Positions 1-6,322 of a stretch of DNA of 32,654 bases are shown piece by piece. The DNA comes from Streptomyces sp. NRRL B-1347 (lineage in GTDB: Bacteria; Actinomycetota; Actinomycetes; Streptomycetales; Streptomycetaceae). The notes beneath the pieces were generated by a model that worked only from the letters and a program-made list of their open reading frames with translations, ran no database searches and was not told where the DNA came from. The DNA is taken from assembly GCF_000720325.1 (NCBI RefSeq), contig NZ_JOJM01000080.1, positions 1 through 32,654 on the forward strand, in the 5' to 3' direction. Made by a program: the position numbers and the translations under genes. The first letter of the stretch is position 1. The number at the start of each line of letters is the position of its first letter.

Positions 1-41
1 CTCTCTATTCGTCGGCAGCGTCAGATGTGTATAAGAGACAG
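1..41 (+). other. Illumina Nextera adapter and index (non-genomic)
   Basis: Bases 1-8 (CTCTCTAT) match the Nextera i5 index N502/S502. Bases 9-22 (TCGTCGGCAGCGTC) are the Nextera read-1 primer portion, and bases 23-41 (AGATGTGTATAAGAGACAG) are the Tn5 mosaic end. The order index, primer, mosaic end is exactly that of a Nextera library molecule. This is untrimmed library sequence at a contig end, not a transposon in the organism. Genomic sequence starts at about base 42. Confidence 0.97.
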
Positions 42-73
42 GGGCCACGCCGTTGTCAGAGGCTCGTGGTGCT

Positions 74-550
74 ATGGAGCGCATGACTCAGAAGCTGGTG
101 TTGCGGGTGGTGGGGCGGGAGCTGCCGGGGGCGGAGTGCGGCGGGTTCCGGGACGTGCACGTGGGGGTGCAGCGGGGCAGGGAGCCCGAAGGCCTGGTCC
201 GCGCGGACGCGCCCGAGGCCGTGTGGGAGTTCGAGGTGGCGGTGGCCGCCGCGCCCGACGGCACGCCGGACTTCAAGGGCCCGTACGCACAGGGCAAGCG
301 GGGCGAGCGGTTCTTCTATCTGACGTGGGGCGAGCTGCCGCCCGGCGGCGGCTTCGCGATGTTCCGCCGCGCCAAGCTGTTCTTCGCGGACCTCCCCGGC
401 GAGGTGCTCGCGGCCGGGTCGGGCGTCGCGGAGCTGGGGCTCACGGACCCGGCGGGGCTGCCGCTGTGCGCGGCGGTGCGCCCGCCGCGCGTGACGTGGC
501 GGGCTACGGCTTCGCGCCCCGCGCCTTCAGCAGGTCCGCCATCAGCTTGA
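74..550 (+). CDS. DUF5990 family protein
   Basis: The product is about 158 residues of unknown function. It has the features I associate with DUF5990: an N-terminal LVLRVVGRELPG strand, a DVHVGVQRG segment, FKGPYAQGKRGERFFYLTWG in the middle, and LGLTDPAGLPLCAAVRPPRV near the end. There is no signal peptide or membrane segment, so it is probably cytosolic. ATG at 74 was chosen (GAGG lies about 11 bases upstream); ATG at 83 is equally possible. Extending the frame further upstream would run into the sequencing adapter. The last 47 bases overlap the 3' end of the convergent DUF305 gene, so the final 15 or so low-complexity residues may not be conserved. The gene is complete but its promoter is cut off by the contig end. 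Confidence 0.8.
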   Translation: MERMTQKLVLRVVGRELPGAECGGFRDVHVGVQRGREPEGLVRADAPEAVWEFEVAVAAAPDGTPDFKGPYAQGKRGERFFYLTWGELPPGGGFAMFRRAKLFFADLPGEVLAAGSGVAELGLTDPAGLPLCAAVRPPRVTWRATASRPAPSAGPPSA

Positions 551-1139
551 CCTCCGACTCCTGGGACTCGACCATCCCCTGCGCGAGCCGCCGCTCGACG
601 GGCACCTCGCAGCGCTCCACGCACCCCTGCGCCATGTGGATGCCGCCGTTGTGATGGGCGGTCATGAGGCGCAGGTAGTAGATCTCCGCCTTGCGGCCGT
701 TCAGCTCGCCGAGCCGCTTCATCTGCGCGTTCGTCGCCATGCCCGGCATCAGCGCGCCGTCCTCGCCGGCCGGCGCGTCGCCCATGTCCATCCACTTCAT
801 GGGCGGGTCCTCGGACACCTTCGGCATGTCCCACAGGTCGAGCCAGCCGAGCATCATGCCGCGCTGGTTGGCCTGGGTCTGCGCGATGTCGTAGGCGAGC
901 CTGCGGATCTCTTCGTTCTTGGTGCGGTCGCGGACGATGTACGACATCTCCACGGCCTGCTGGTGGTGCACGGACATGTCGCGCGCGAACCCCGCGTCGG
1001 CGGAGTGGCTCGACGGCACGCCGTCGGCATCGGAGCCCGAACCGGAGGGCCGGTCGTCGGCGGCCACGGCGGCCGTGATGCCGCCCGCCGCGAGCACCGC
1101 GCCCAGGACGGCGCCGGTCAGCCAGTCGGTGCGCTTCAT
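504..1139 (-). CDS. DUF305 family exported protein
   Basis: This is a 211-residue protein with an N-terminal hydrophobic signal or anchor (about residues 7-27, ending AAVAADD), so it acts outside the membrane. The rest is a DUF305 (CopM-like) four-helix fold with two diagnostic His/Met-rich repeats: DMSVHHQQAVEMS near residue 55 and LMTAHHNGGIHMAQ near residue 158, the second followed by a CVERCEV cysteine pair. Met/His richness in this family suggests binding of soft metals such as copper; that is known for CopM and only inferred here. ATG at 1139 has GAGG upstream; the adjacent GTG at 1142 would add one residue. The gene lies 30 bases downstream of the DUF3105 gene on the same strand, so the two are probably co-transcribed. 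Confidence 0.9.
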   Translation of the reverse strand: MKRTDWLTGAVLGAVLAAGGITAAVAADDRPSGSGSDADGVPSSHSADAGFARDMSVHHQQAVEMSYIVRDRTKNEEIRRLAYDIAQTQANQRGMMLGWLDLWDMPKVSEDPPMKWMDMGDAPAGEDGALMPGMATNAQMKRLGELNGRKAEIYYLRLMTAHHNGGIHMAQGCVERCEVPVERRLAQGMVESQESEVKLMADLLKARGAKP

Positions 1140-1169
1140 CACTGCCTCATCCCCGTCCTCACGGACGTG

Positions 1170-1841
1170 TCACTGCCCCTTGCCGTTGGTGCAGGCGGCA
1201 CCCGGCTCGGGGGTCTGCTTGCCCTGCACGAACGTGGAGAAGAACGAGTTGACCTTCGCGTCGTCGGCCCCCGTCACCGCCCGCTGGTGGCCCCAGGCCG
1301 TGAGCAGCAGCGGTTCCTTCTGCTTCTTGACCGGGCTCATCAGCGAGTACGGCGTCTTCTTCACCTTCGCCTCGAGCTTCTTCAGGTCGGCGGGCTTCGC
1401 CTGGTCGTTGTACGTCACCCACACCGAGCCGTGTTCGAGGGAGTGCACGGCGTTCTCGTTCGGGATCTCGTTCTGGTAGACGTCGCCGTTGCAGTTCATC
1501 CACACCTGGTTGTGGTTGCCGCCCACCGGCGGCGTCACCGGGTACTTCACCTTGCCCTCGACGTGGGTGCGGCCCAGCTTCTTGGAGTCCCAGACCTTCT
1601 CGCCGTCCTTGGTCCTGGAGAACTCCGCCACGGCCGCCGCGTCGCCCGACTTGCCCGACTCATCGTCGTCGTCGGCCTGTGAGACCAGGAAGTAGCCACC
1701 GACGCCGAGTGCCGCGACGATGACCGCGCTCAAGGTGATGGTGAGCGCGCGGGCGCGGCGCTCGCGGGCGGCTTCGGCGCGCCGCATGTCCGCTATTCGG
1801 GCCTTGCGTTCGGCACTGCTCGTCTTCTTGGCGGAACCCAT
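1170..1841 (-). CDS. DUF3105 domain membrane protein
   Basis: The product has 223 residues: a basic cytoplasmic N-terminus (residues 1-33), one transmembrane helix (about 33-53, ALTITLSAVIVAALGVGGYF), an acidic Asp/Glu/Gly linker, then an extracytoplasmic DUF3105 domain. The domain shows the typical PPVGGNHNQVWMNCNGDVY and HSLEHGSVWVTY segments. Conserved His and Cys residues suggest metal binding, but no activity is established for the family. ATG at 1841 is preceded by AAGGA at a good distance; an in-frame extension to 1958 has no such support. It is the first gene of the pair with the DUF305 gene, and the pairing suggests a shared envelope role. Confidence 0.88.
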   Translation of the reverse strand: MGSAKKTSSAERKARIADMRRAEAARERRARALTITLSAVIVAALGVGGYFLVSQADDDDESGKSGDAAAVAEFSRTKDGEKVWDSKKLGRTHVEGKVKYPVTPPVGGNHNQVWMNCNGDVYQNEIPNENAVHSLEHGSVWVTYNDQAKPADLKKLEAKVKKTPYSLMSPVKKQKEPLLLTAWGHQRAVTGADDAKVNSFFSTFVQGKQTPEPGAACTNGKGQ

Positions 1842-2073
1842 TGGTGTGTCCTTCTGCGGAAAGGGACGGATCGGATGGGTCGAACAGGGGGCGTTGCGAG
1901 TGCGTTGATCGTAGCCCGCGCGCCGCCGAGCGGAAGGGGCGCTCTTCCAATCTCCCAAATCCAGGACGCGCGGCCGCCCTTGACCGTCGCCATCCGGCCG
2001 CCCGGCGCCCGCGGGCGGGGCCGGACGGCCTCAGCCGTGCCCGGGGGCCGGGCCGCGCCGAGCACACCCGGAG

Positions 2074-2151
2074 GCCGGGCCGGGACCTGCCGTCGGCCTG
2101 CCGTCGATCCCCAGCCCGGGCCGGGACCCGCCTCGGCCTGCCGTCGATCCC
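2074..2151. repeat. Two-copy ~40-bp direct repeat
   Basis: Copies at 2074-2111 and 2114-2151 share GGGCCGGGAC and the 18-base CGGCCTGCCGTCGATCCC, with a few mismatches and a one-base length difference. The repeat lies in non-coding sequence between divergent genes. It may be a simple duplication; there is no evidence of function. Confidence 0.7.
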
Positions 2152-2233
2152 GCCGTCGGCTCCGCGGCTCCGCGGCTCTACGGCCCCACACGTCCCCCGA
2201 CACCCGCGCCGCCCGCCCACCCGCCTCGAAAAT

Positions 2234-2262
2234 TTGAACCCGCCATACGCATTCCCTACGCT
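2234..2262 (+). promoter_or_regulatory. nsrR promoter, leaderless transcript likely
   Basis: A -35 box TTGAAC (2234-2239) and a -10 box TACGCT (2257-2262) are separated by 17 bases. The -10 box ends 7 bases before the nsrR ATG at 2270, so transcription would begin at or next to the start codon. No ribosome-binding site is present, which agrees with leaderless translation. The surrounding sequence is AT-richer than its neighbours. Autoregulation by NsrR is plausible, but I see no strong NsrR site here. Confidence 0.6.
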
Positions 2263-2269
2263 GCGCGGC

Positions 2270-2758
2270 ATGCGGCTCCTGCACTCCACCGACCTGGCGC
2301 TGCGCATGCTCATGCGCCTCGCCGTCGCGGACGCGTCGGGCCGCGGCCACGGCGACGCGCCCGCGACCGGCTCCGCCCCCACCACCCGCCAGGTGGCCGA
2401 GGACATGGCCGTCCCCTACACGCACGCCGCGAAGGTCGCGGCGCGTCTGACGCACCTCGGTCTCGTCGAGGCCCGCCGCGGCCGGGGCGGCGGACTCGTG
2501 CTCACCGGGGCGGGGCGCACCGCGTCCGTCGGCGCGCTGGTGCGCGAGTTCGAGGGCGAGGGGGACGTCGTGGAGTGCGAGGGCGCGACGCCCTGCCCGC
2601 TGAACTCGGGGTGCCGGCTGCGGGGCGCGCTGCGCCGCGCGCAGGAGGCGTTCTACGCCGCCCTCGACCCCGTGACCGTCGAGGACATCGTGGCCTCGCC
2701 GACCGGGCCGCTGCTGCTCGGGCTCGCGAGCCACAGGTCGGGGCCGAAGACCTCGTAG
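2270..2758 (+). CDS. nsrR: NsrR, Rrf2-family nitric oxide sensor
   Basis: This 162-residue Rrf2-family repressor has an N-terminal winged helix-turn-helix (about residues 36-80) and a cluster loop with Cys103, Cys109 and Cys115 in C-x5-C-x5-C spacing. That is the arrangement I know for Streptomyces NsrR, where a [4Fe-4S] cluster is held by three Cys and an Asp near residue 8; Asp8 is present here in HSTDLALR. NO destroys the cluster and releases the DNA. The loop at about residues 22-38 (Gly/Ala/Pro/Thr-rich) seems about ten residues longer than in S. coelicolor. The ATG lies directly after a -10 box, so the mRNA is probably leaderless. Its last 106 bases overlap the convergent hmp gene, the expected target. 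Confidence 0.9.
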   Translation: MRLLHSTDLALRMLMRLAVADASGRGHGDAPATGSAPTTRQVAEDMAVPYTHAAKVAARLTHLGLVEARRGRGGGLVLTGAGRTASVGALVREFEGEGDVVECEGATPCPLNSGCRLRGALRRAQEAFYAALDPVTVEDIVASPTGPLLLGLASHRSGPKTS

Positions 2759-3951
2759 TGGACGGCGGCGGGCGCGACCCCCTTGGCGAGGAGCTGGGAG
2801 CGTACGGCCTTCATGAAGGGCAGCGGCCCGCACAGGTACGCGTGCGTGCCGGGCGCCACCGGCAGCGCGGCCAGGTCCACACGGCCCGTGCGGTCGGCGG
2901 GGTGGCCCGGCTCCGGGTGCTCGTACCAGAAGTGGACGGCGGCGTCCGGGAGCGCGTCGGCGTACGCGCGGTGGGCGGCGCGCAGCGCGTGGTCGGCGGG
3001 GGAGCGGTCGGCGTGCACGACGGTGACCGGGCCCCGGTGCCCGGCGGCCGCGAGCTGGTCGAGCATCGCGACCATGGGCGTGACGCCGATGCCCGCCGAC
3101 GCGAGCAGGAGCGGCGCGGGCGTCCGGCCGCCTCGGCCGCCCAGGCCGCCGAGGACGGTCTCGTCGAGGACGAGGTCGCCGTACGGGGCGGAGAGCCGCA
3201 GCCGGTCGCCCACGCGCGCGTGGGCGTGCAGGTGGGCGGAGACCTCGCCGTCGGGCCCGGCGCCGCCGCGTACCCGCTTCACGCTGATCTGCCGCACGTC
3301 CGCGCCCGGCAGCCCTGACAGGCTGTACTGGCGTATCTGCCGTGCTCCGTCCGCGAGCTCGACCTGCACGGACACGTACTGGCCCGCGCGGAAGGCGGGC
3401 GGGGGCGTCCCGTCGGCAGGGCGCAGCCGGAACGTGGCGACGTCCGGCGTCTCCTCGATCCGCTCCACCACCTCCCAGGCGCGCAGGGCGTCCGCGCCCG
3501 TGGCGATGCCCCGCTCGGCGTAAAGGCGCGCCTCGATCGCGATCAGGGCGTTCGCCATCAGCCAGTACACCTCGTCCCAGGCGGCCGCCACGGCGGGCGT
3601 GACGGCGTCGCCGAGCACCTCGGCGATGGCGGCGAAGAGGTGCCGGTGGACCGTTTCGTACTGGGCGGGCGCGACGCCCAGGGACGCGTGCTTGTGCGCG
3701 ATGCGGGCGAGCATCACGTCGGGCCGCTCGTCCGGGCGGTCCACGAGGTGCGCGGCGAAGGCGGCGATGGACCCGGCGAGGGCCCGGCGCTGGGTCCCCG
3801 CGGCCTGGTTGCCGCGGTTGAAGAGGTCCCGGAGCAGCTCCGGGTGGGCGGCGAAGAGCCCGTCGTAGAAGCGGGCGGTGATGTCCTCGACGGCGGCCCC
3901 GACGGCGGGCAGCGTGGCGCGGACGGTGGTGGCGGACCGGTCGGACAGCAA
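2653..3951 (-). CDS. hmp: Flavohemoprotein, nitric oxide dioxygenase
   Basis: The 432-residue product converts NO and O2 to nitrate using NAD(P)H. The globin domain (about 1-140) has the distal Tyr29, a distal Gln at about 54 (AGTQRR) and the proximal His in AHKHASLG (about His88). The FAD domain follows with the RQYSLSG motif (about 210), then the NAD domain with ASAGIGVTPM and YLCGPLPFM. The usual family C-terminus (YEVFGPDLW, ending about 407) is followed by 25 extra Ser/Gly/Ala-rich residues encoded opposite the nsrR 3' end. The start is TTG at 3951, backed by AGGAGG four bases upstream. The NsrR-like site at 4058-4080 lies in the upstream region, so NO-responsive repression is expected. 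Confidence 0.95.
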   Translation of the reverse strand: MLSDRSATTVRATLPAVGAAVEDITARFYDGLFAAHPELLRDLFNRGNQAAGTQRRALAGSIAAFAAHLVDRPDERPDVMLARIAHKHASLGVAPAQYETVHRHLFAAIAEVLGDAVTPAVAAAWDEVYWLMANALIAIEARLYAERGIATGADALRAWEVVERIEETPDVATFRLRPADGTPPPAFRAGQYVSVQVELADGARQIRQYSLSGLPGADVRQISVKRVRGGAGPDGEVSAHLHAHARVGDRLRLSAPYGDLVLDETVLGGLGGRGGRTPAPLLLASAGIGVTPMVAMLDQLAAAGHRGPVTVVHADRSPADHALRAAHRAYADALPDAAVHFWYEHPEPGHPADRTGRVDLAALPVAPGTHAYLCGPLPFMKAVRSQLLAKGVAPAAVHYEVFGPDLWLASPSSSGPVGEATMSSTVTGSRAA

Positions 3952-4057
3952 GGTGCCTCCTCACGCGGGACGGGCGTCCCGGCTCGCGCGGTGCGAGGCC
4001 CCGCCGTCCGCGGAACCCGGGCACGGCTCCGCGGGGGCTCGGAGCTCGCCCGCGTAA

Positions 4058-4080
4058 AACTTGCATCTGAGATACCACTT
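4058..4080. promoter_or_regulatory. Probable NsrR operator upstream of hmp
   Basis: AACTTGCATCT-G-AGATACCACTT is an imperfect 11-1-11 inverted repeat: 8 of 11 arm positions pair, including the inner ATCT/AGAT. This is the geometry known for Streptomyces NsrR sites. It lies about 107 bases upstream of the hmp TTG, in an AT-richer patch of the 299-base gap between hmp and glnA2. The leader between site and hmp holds a small perfect hairpin at 3966-3981 (CGGGAC-GGGC-GTCCCG). The assignment rests on sequence pattern and gene context only. Confidence 0.7.
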
Positions 4081-4147
4081 TAAGCCGATGGTCCGACGCG
4101 GCTGTCACCGCCTCCGGAGAACCGTGCAGTATGGGCGATGAGCGGCC

Positions 4148-4163
4148 GCAACGCGCGTGAAAC
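4148..4163 (+). promoter_or_regulatory. Possible GlnR half-box upstream of glnA2
   Basis: GCAAC-N6-GAAAC fits the half-box pattern gTnAC-N6-GAAAC described for the actinobacterial nitrogen regulator GlnR, with one mismatch (C for T). It starts 103 bases before the glnA2 ATG. A second half-box, needed for a typical full site, is not clear, so this is tentative. Confidence 0.3.
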
Positions 4164-4250
4164 CGTGTGGTGGGATGCTCATGTGCCGGGGCGACGTCCC
4201 ATGGCTTGGGAGCAGCCGGTTCCGACCAGCAAGGATGGGTGGAAGTCGAG

Positions 4251-5612
4251 ATGGACAAGCAGCAGGAGTTCGTGCTCCGCACTCTGGAGGAGCGCGACAT
4301 CCGGTTCGTGCGCCTGTGGTTCACGGACGTACTCGGCTTCCTGAAGTCGGTCGCGGTCGCCCCCGCCGAGCTGGAGCAGGCCTTCGACGAGGGCATCGGC
4401 TTCGACGGCTCGGCCATCGAGGGCTTCGCCCGCGTCTACGAGTCCGACATGATCGCCAAGCCGGACCCGTCCACCTTCCAGGTGCTGCCCTGGCGCGCGG
4501 AGGCACCCGGCACGGCCCGCATGTTCTGCGACATCCTGATGCCGGACGGCTCCCCGTCCTTCGCGGACCCGCGCTATGTCCTCAAGCGCGCCCTCGCCAA
4601 GACCTCCGACCTCGGCTTCACCTTCTACACGCACCCCGAGATCGAGTTCTTCCTGCTGAAGGACCGGCCCCTGGACGGCTCGCGCCCCACGCCCGCCGAC
4701 ACCAGCGGCTACTTCGACCACACCCCGCAGAACGTGGGCATGGACTTCCGCCGCCAGGCCATCACGATGCTCGAATCCATGGGCATCTCGGTCGAGTTCA
4801 GCCACCACGAGGGCGGCCCCGGGCAGCAGGAGATCGACCTGCGCTACGCGGACGCGCTCTCCACGGCGGACAACATCATGACGTTCCGCCTGGTCATGAA
4901 GCAGGTCGCCCTGGAGCAGGGCGTCCAGGCGACGTTCATGCCGAAGCCGTTCTCGGAGCACCCCGGCTCCGGCATGCACACCCACTTGTCGCTGTTCGAA
5001 GGCGACAGGAACGCGTTCTACGAGTCCGGCGCCGAGTACCAGCTCTCCAAGGTCGGCCGCTCCTTCATCGCGGGCCTGCTGCGGCACGCCGCCGAGATCT
5101 CCGCGGTCACCAACCAGTGGGTGAACTCCTACAAGCGCATCTGGGGCGGCTCCGAGCGCACCGCGGGCGCGGGCGGCGAGGCCCCCTCGTACATCTGCTG
5201 GGGCCACAACAACCGCTCGGCCCTCATCCGCGTGCCCATGTACAAGCCCGGCAAGACCGGCTCGGCCCGCGTCGAGGTCCGCTCCCTCGACTCCGGCGCC
5301 AACCCCTACCTCGCCTACGCGGTCCTGCTCGCCGCGGGCCTCAAGGGCATCGAGGAGGGCTACGAACTCCCGCCGGGCGCCGACGACGACGTCTGGGCCC
5401 TCCGCGACGCCGAGCGCCGCGCCCTCGGCATCGAGCCCCTGCCCCAGAACCTGGGCGAGGCGATCCACCTCATGGAGCGCTCCGAACTGGTCGCGGAGAC
5501 CCTCGGCGAGCACGTCTACGACTTCTTCCTGCGCAACAAGAAGCAGGAGTGGGAGGAGTACCGCTCCGAGGTGACCGCGTTCGAGCTGCGGAAGAATCTG
5601 CCGGTGCTGTAG
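4251..5612 (+). CDS. glnA2: Glutamine synthetase-like ligase GlnA2
   Basis: This is a 453-residue type I glutamine synthetase-fold protein, the size I remember for Streptomyces GlnA2. Visible motifs are a beta-grasp N-terminus with GFDGSAIEGFARVYESD, metal-binding EIEFF, GQQEIDLRYADAL, the loop GSGMHTHLSLF, ATP-binding NRSALIRVP, and EVRSLDSGANPYLAYA. Work on S. coelicolor homologues indicates that GlnA2 and GlnA3 gamma-glutamylate polyamines rather than ammonia, so polyamine use is the likely role, though sequence alone does not fix the substrate. A YELPP sequence occurs where the adenylylated Tyr of GlnA lies. ATG at 4251 follows a GGAAG and gives the family length. A terminator follows at 5619, so it is probably monocistronic. 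Confidence 0.88.
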   Translation: MDKQQEFVLRTLEERDIRFVRLWFTDVLGFLKSVAVAPAELEQAFDEGIGFDGSAIEGFARVYESDMIAKPDPSTFQVLPWRAEAPGTARMFCDILMPDGSPSFADPRYVLKRALAKTSDLGFTFYTHPEIEFFLLKDRPLDGSRPTPADTSGYFDHTPQNVGMDFRRQAITMLESMGISVEFSHHEGGPGQQEIDLRYADALSTADNIMTFRLVMKQVALEQGVQATFMPKPFSEHPGSGMHTHLSLFEGDRNAFYESGAEYQLSKVGRSFIAGLLRHAAEISAVTNQWVNSYKRIWGGSERTAGAGGEAPSYICWGHNNRSALIRVPMYKPGKTGSARVEVRSLDSGANPYLAYAVLLAAGLKGIEEGYELPPGADDDVWALRDAERRALGIEPLPQNLGEAIHLMERSELVAETLGEHVYDFFLRNKKQEWEEYRSEVTAFELRKNLPVL

Positions 5613-5618
5613 GGCCGC

Positions 5619-5633
5619 GAACCCTCAGGGTTC
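5619..5633 (+). terminator. Terminator of glnA2
   Basis: GAACCC-TCA-GGGTTC is a perfect 6-bp stem with a 3-base loop, starting 7 bases after the stop codon and followed by a T/G-rich stretch (TTGGGGTTGTTG). Confidence 0.6.
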
Positions 5634-5762
5634 TTGGGGTTGTTGGGGGAGCTGGAAGGTCCCGGCGGGGAGCGCGGGGCCGTCCCGGGTGGGCGGGATT
5701 TCGGTCGAGGGTTTGGTCGAAAGCGCGTTCGTTCCGTGTCGGATGTGGGTAGATCGTCCAGC

Positions 5763-6236
5763 ATGGACGTCCTCGCGCTCGACCTCGGTCCCCTCAAGCC
5801 GCGCGTCGCCGATCTGCTCCTCGGCGGCGTGCTGTTCGCCGCTGTCTTCTGGACCTTCGCCGGGGTGCTGGTGCCCCGGCTCACGCGGACGCTCGCCGAG
5901 CGGGAGCGGCTGACGGCGGGGCGGGCCCGCGAGGCCGACGAGACCCTCGCCGAGGCGGCCAGGACGCGCGAGGTCCGCGCGGGCATCCTGGCCGACGCGC
6001 GGCACGAGGCCGCCCTGACCCGGCAGCGCGCCATGGAGGAGGGCACCGAGGCGATACGGGCCGCCCGGGCGGCCGGGCTGCGCGAGCGGGACGAGGTCGT
6101 GGCCGCGGGGACGGCCCGCGTCGCCGCGGAGCGCGCCGCCGCGCGGGCCGAACTGGAGCGGGACGCCCAGCGTTTGGCGGTCCGCCTCGCCGAGCGGATA
6201 GTCGGCGAGCCCCTGGGCGCCGCGACCGACCGCTGA
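5763..6236 (+). CDS. Orphan ATP synthase b-subunit-like protein
   Basis: The 157-residue product has one N-terminal transmembrane helix (about 18-37, LLLGGVLFAAVFWTFAGVLV) followed by a long Ala/Glu/Arg-rich helix predicted to form a coiled coil (about 40-145) and a short tail, RLAERIVGEPLG. This is the architecture of the F-type ATP synthase b subunit: membrane anchor, dimeric stalk, delta-binding end. No other atp gene is nearby, so it is not the operon copy. It may be a b-like paralogue or an unrelated anchored coiled coil. ATG at 5763 was chosen because the helix then begins at the expected distance; the upstream in-frame extension is low-complexity. Confidence 0.75.
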   Translation: MDVLALDLGPLKPRVADLLLGGVLFAAVFWTFAGVLVPRLTRTLAERERLTAGRAREADETLAEAARTREVRAGILADARHEAALTRQRAMEEGTEAIRAARAAGLRERDEVVAAGTARVAAERAAARAELERDAQRLAVRLAERIVGEPLGAATDR

Positions 6237-6284
6237 GCCGCACGGCGGCCGTCGCGTTCCGGACTCCCCGCGCCGGTAAATGAG

Positions 6285-6315
6285 TTGCTCGCGGACCGTG
6301 GTGCGCGGATAGCGT
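6285..6315 (+). promoter_or_regulatory. Likely promoter of the AAC(3) gene
   Basis: A TAGCGT -10 box (6310-6315) ends 7 bases before the ATG at 6323, pointing to a leaderless transcript; there is no Shine-Dalgarno sequence. TTGCTC at 6285-6290 is a possible -35 box but the 19-base spacing is long. Confidence 0.45.
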
Positions 6316-6322
6316 CGCGGGC

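Larger units (their letters stand above)
1842..2269. other. Divergent intergenic region, DUF3105 to nsrR
   Basis: I see no convincing gene in these 428 bases. The stretch holds the minus-strand leader of the DUF3105 gene, a GC-rich block with a duplicated ~40-bp unit (2074-2151) and a short CTCCGCGG-type duplication near 2160-2178, and the nsrR promoter at its right end. Long frames crossing it have the repetitive Arg/Pro/Gly composition typical of non-coding frames in this GC range. Confidence 0.7.

Noticed and set aside
23..41. Tn5 transposon end as a mobile element
   Set aside because: It is joined to a Nextera index and primer, so it comes from library preparation.
2653..2730. Frameshift at the end of hmp
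   Set aside because: Hmp is intact to its usual FGPDLW end and both overlapping genes read through in their own frames; an extended tail is simpler than an error.
1793..4417. Very long minus-strand open frame across nsrR and hmp
   Set aside because: It is antisense to or out of frame with clear nsrR and hmp genes, and its translation is Arg/Pro/Gly-rich low complexity, typical of shadow frames in high-GC DNA.
5763..6236. The ATP synthase operon copy of atpF
   Set aside because: No other atp gene is adjacent and the protein is shorter than the usual Streptomyces AtpF.
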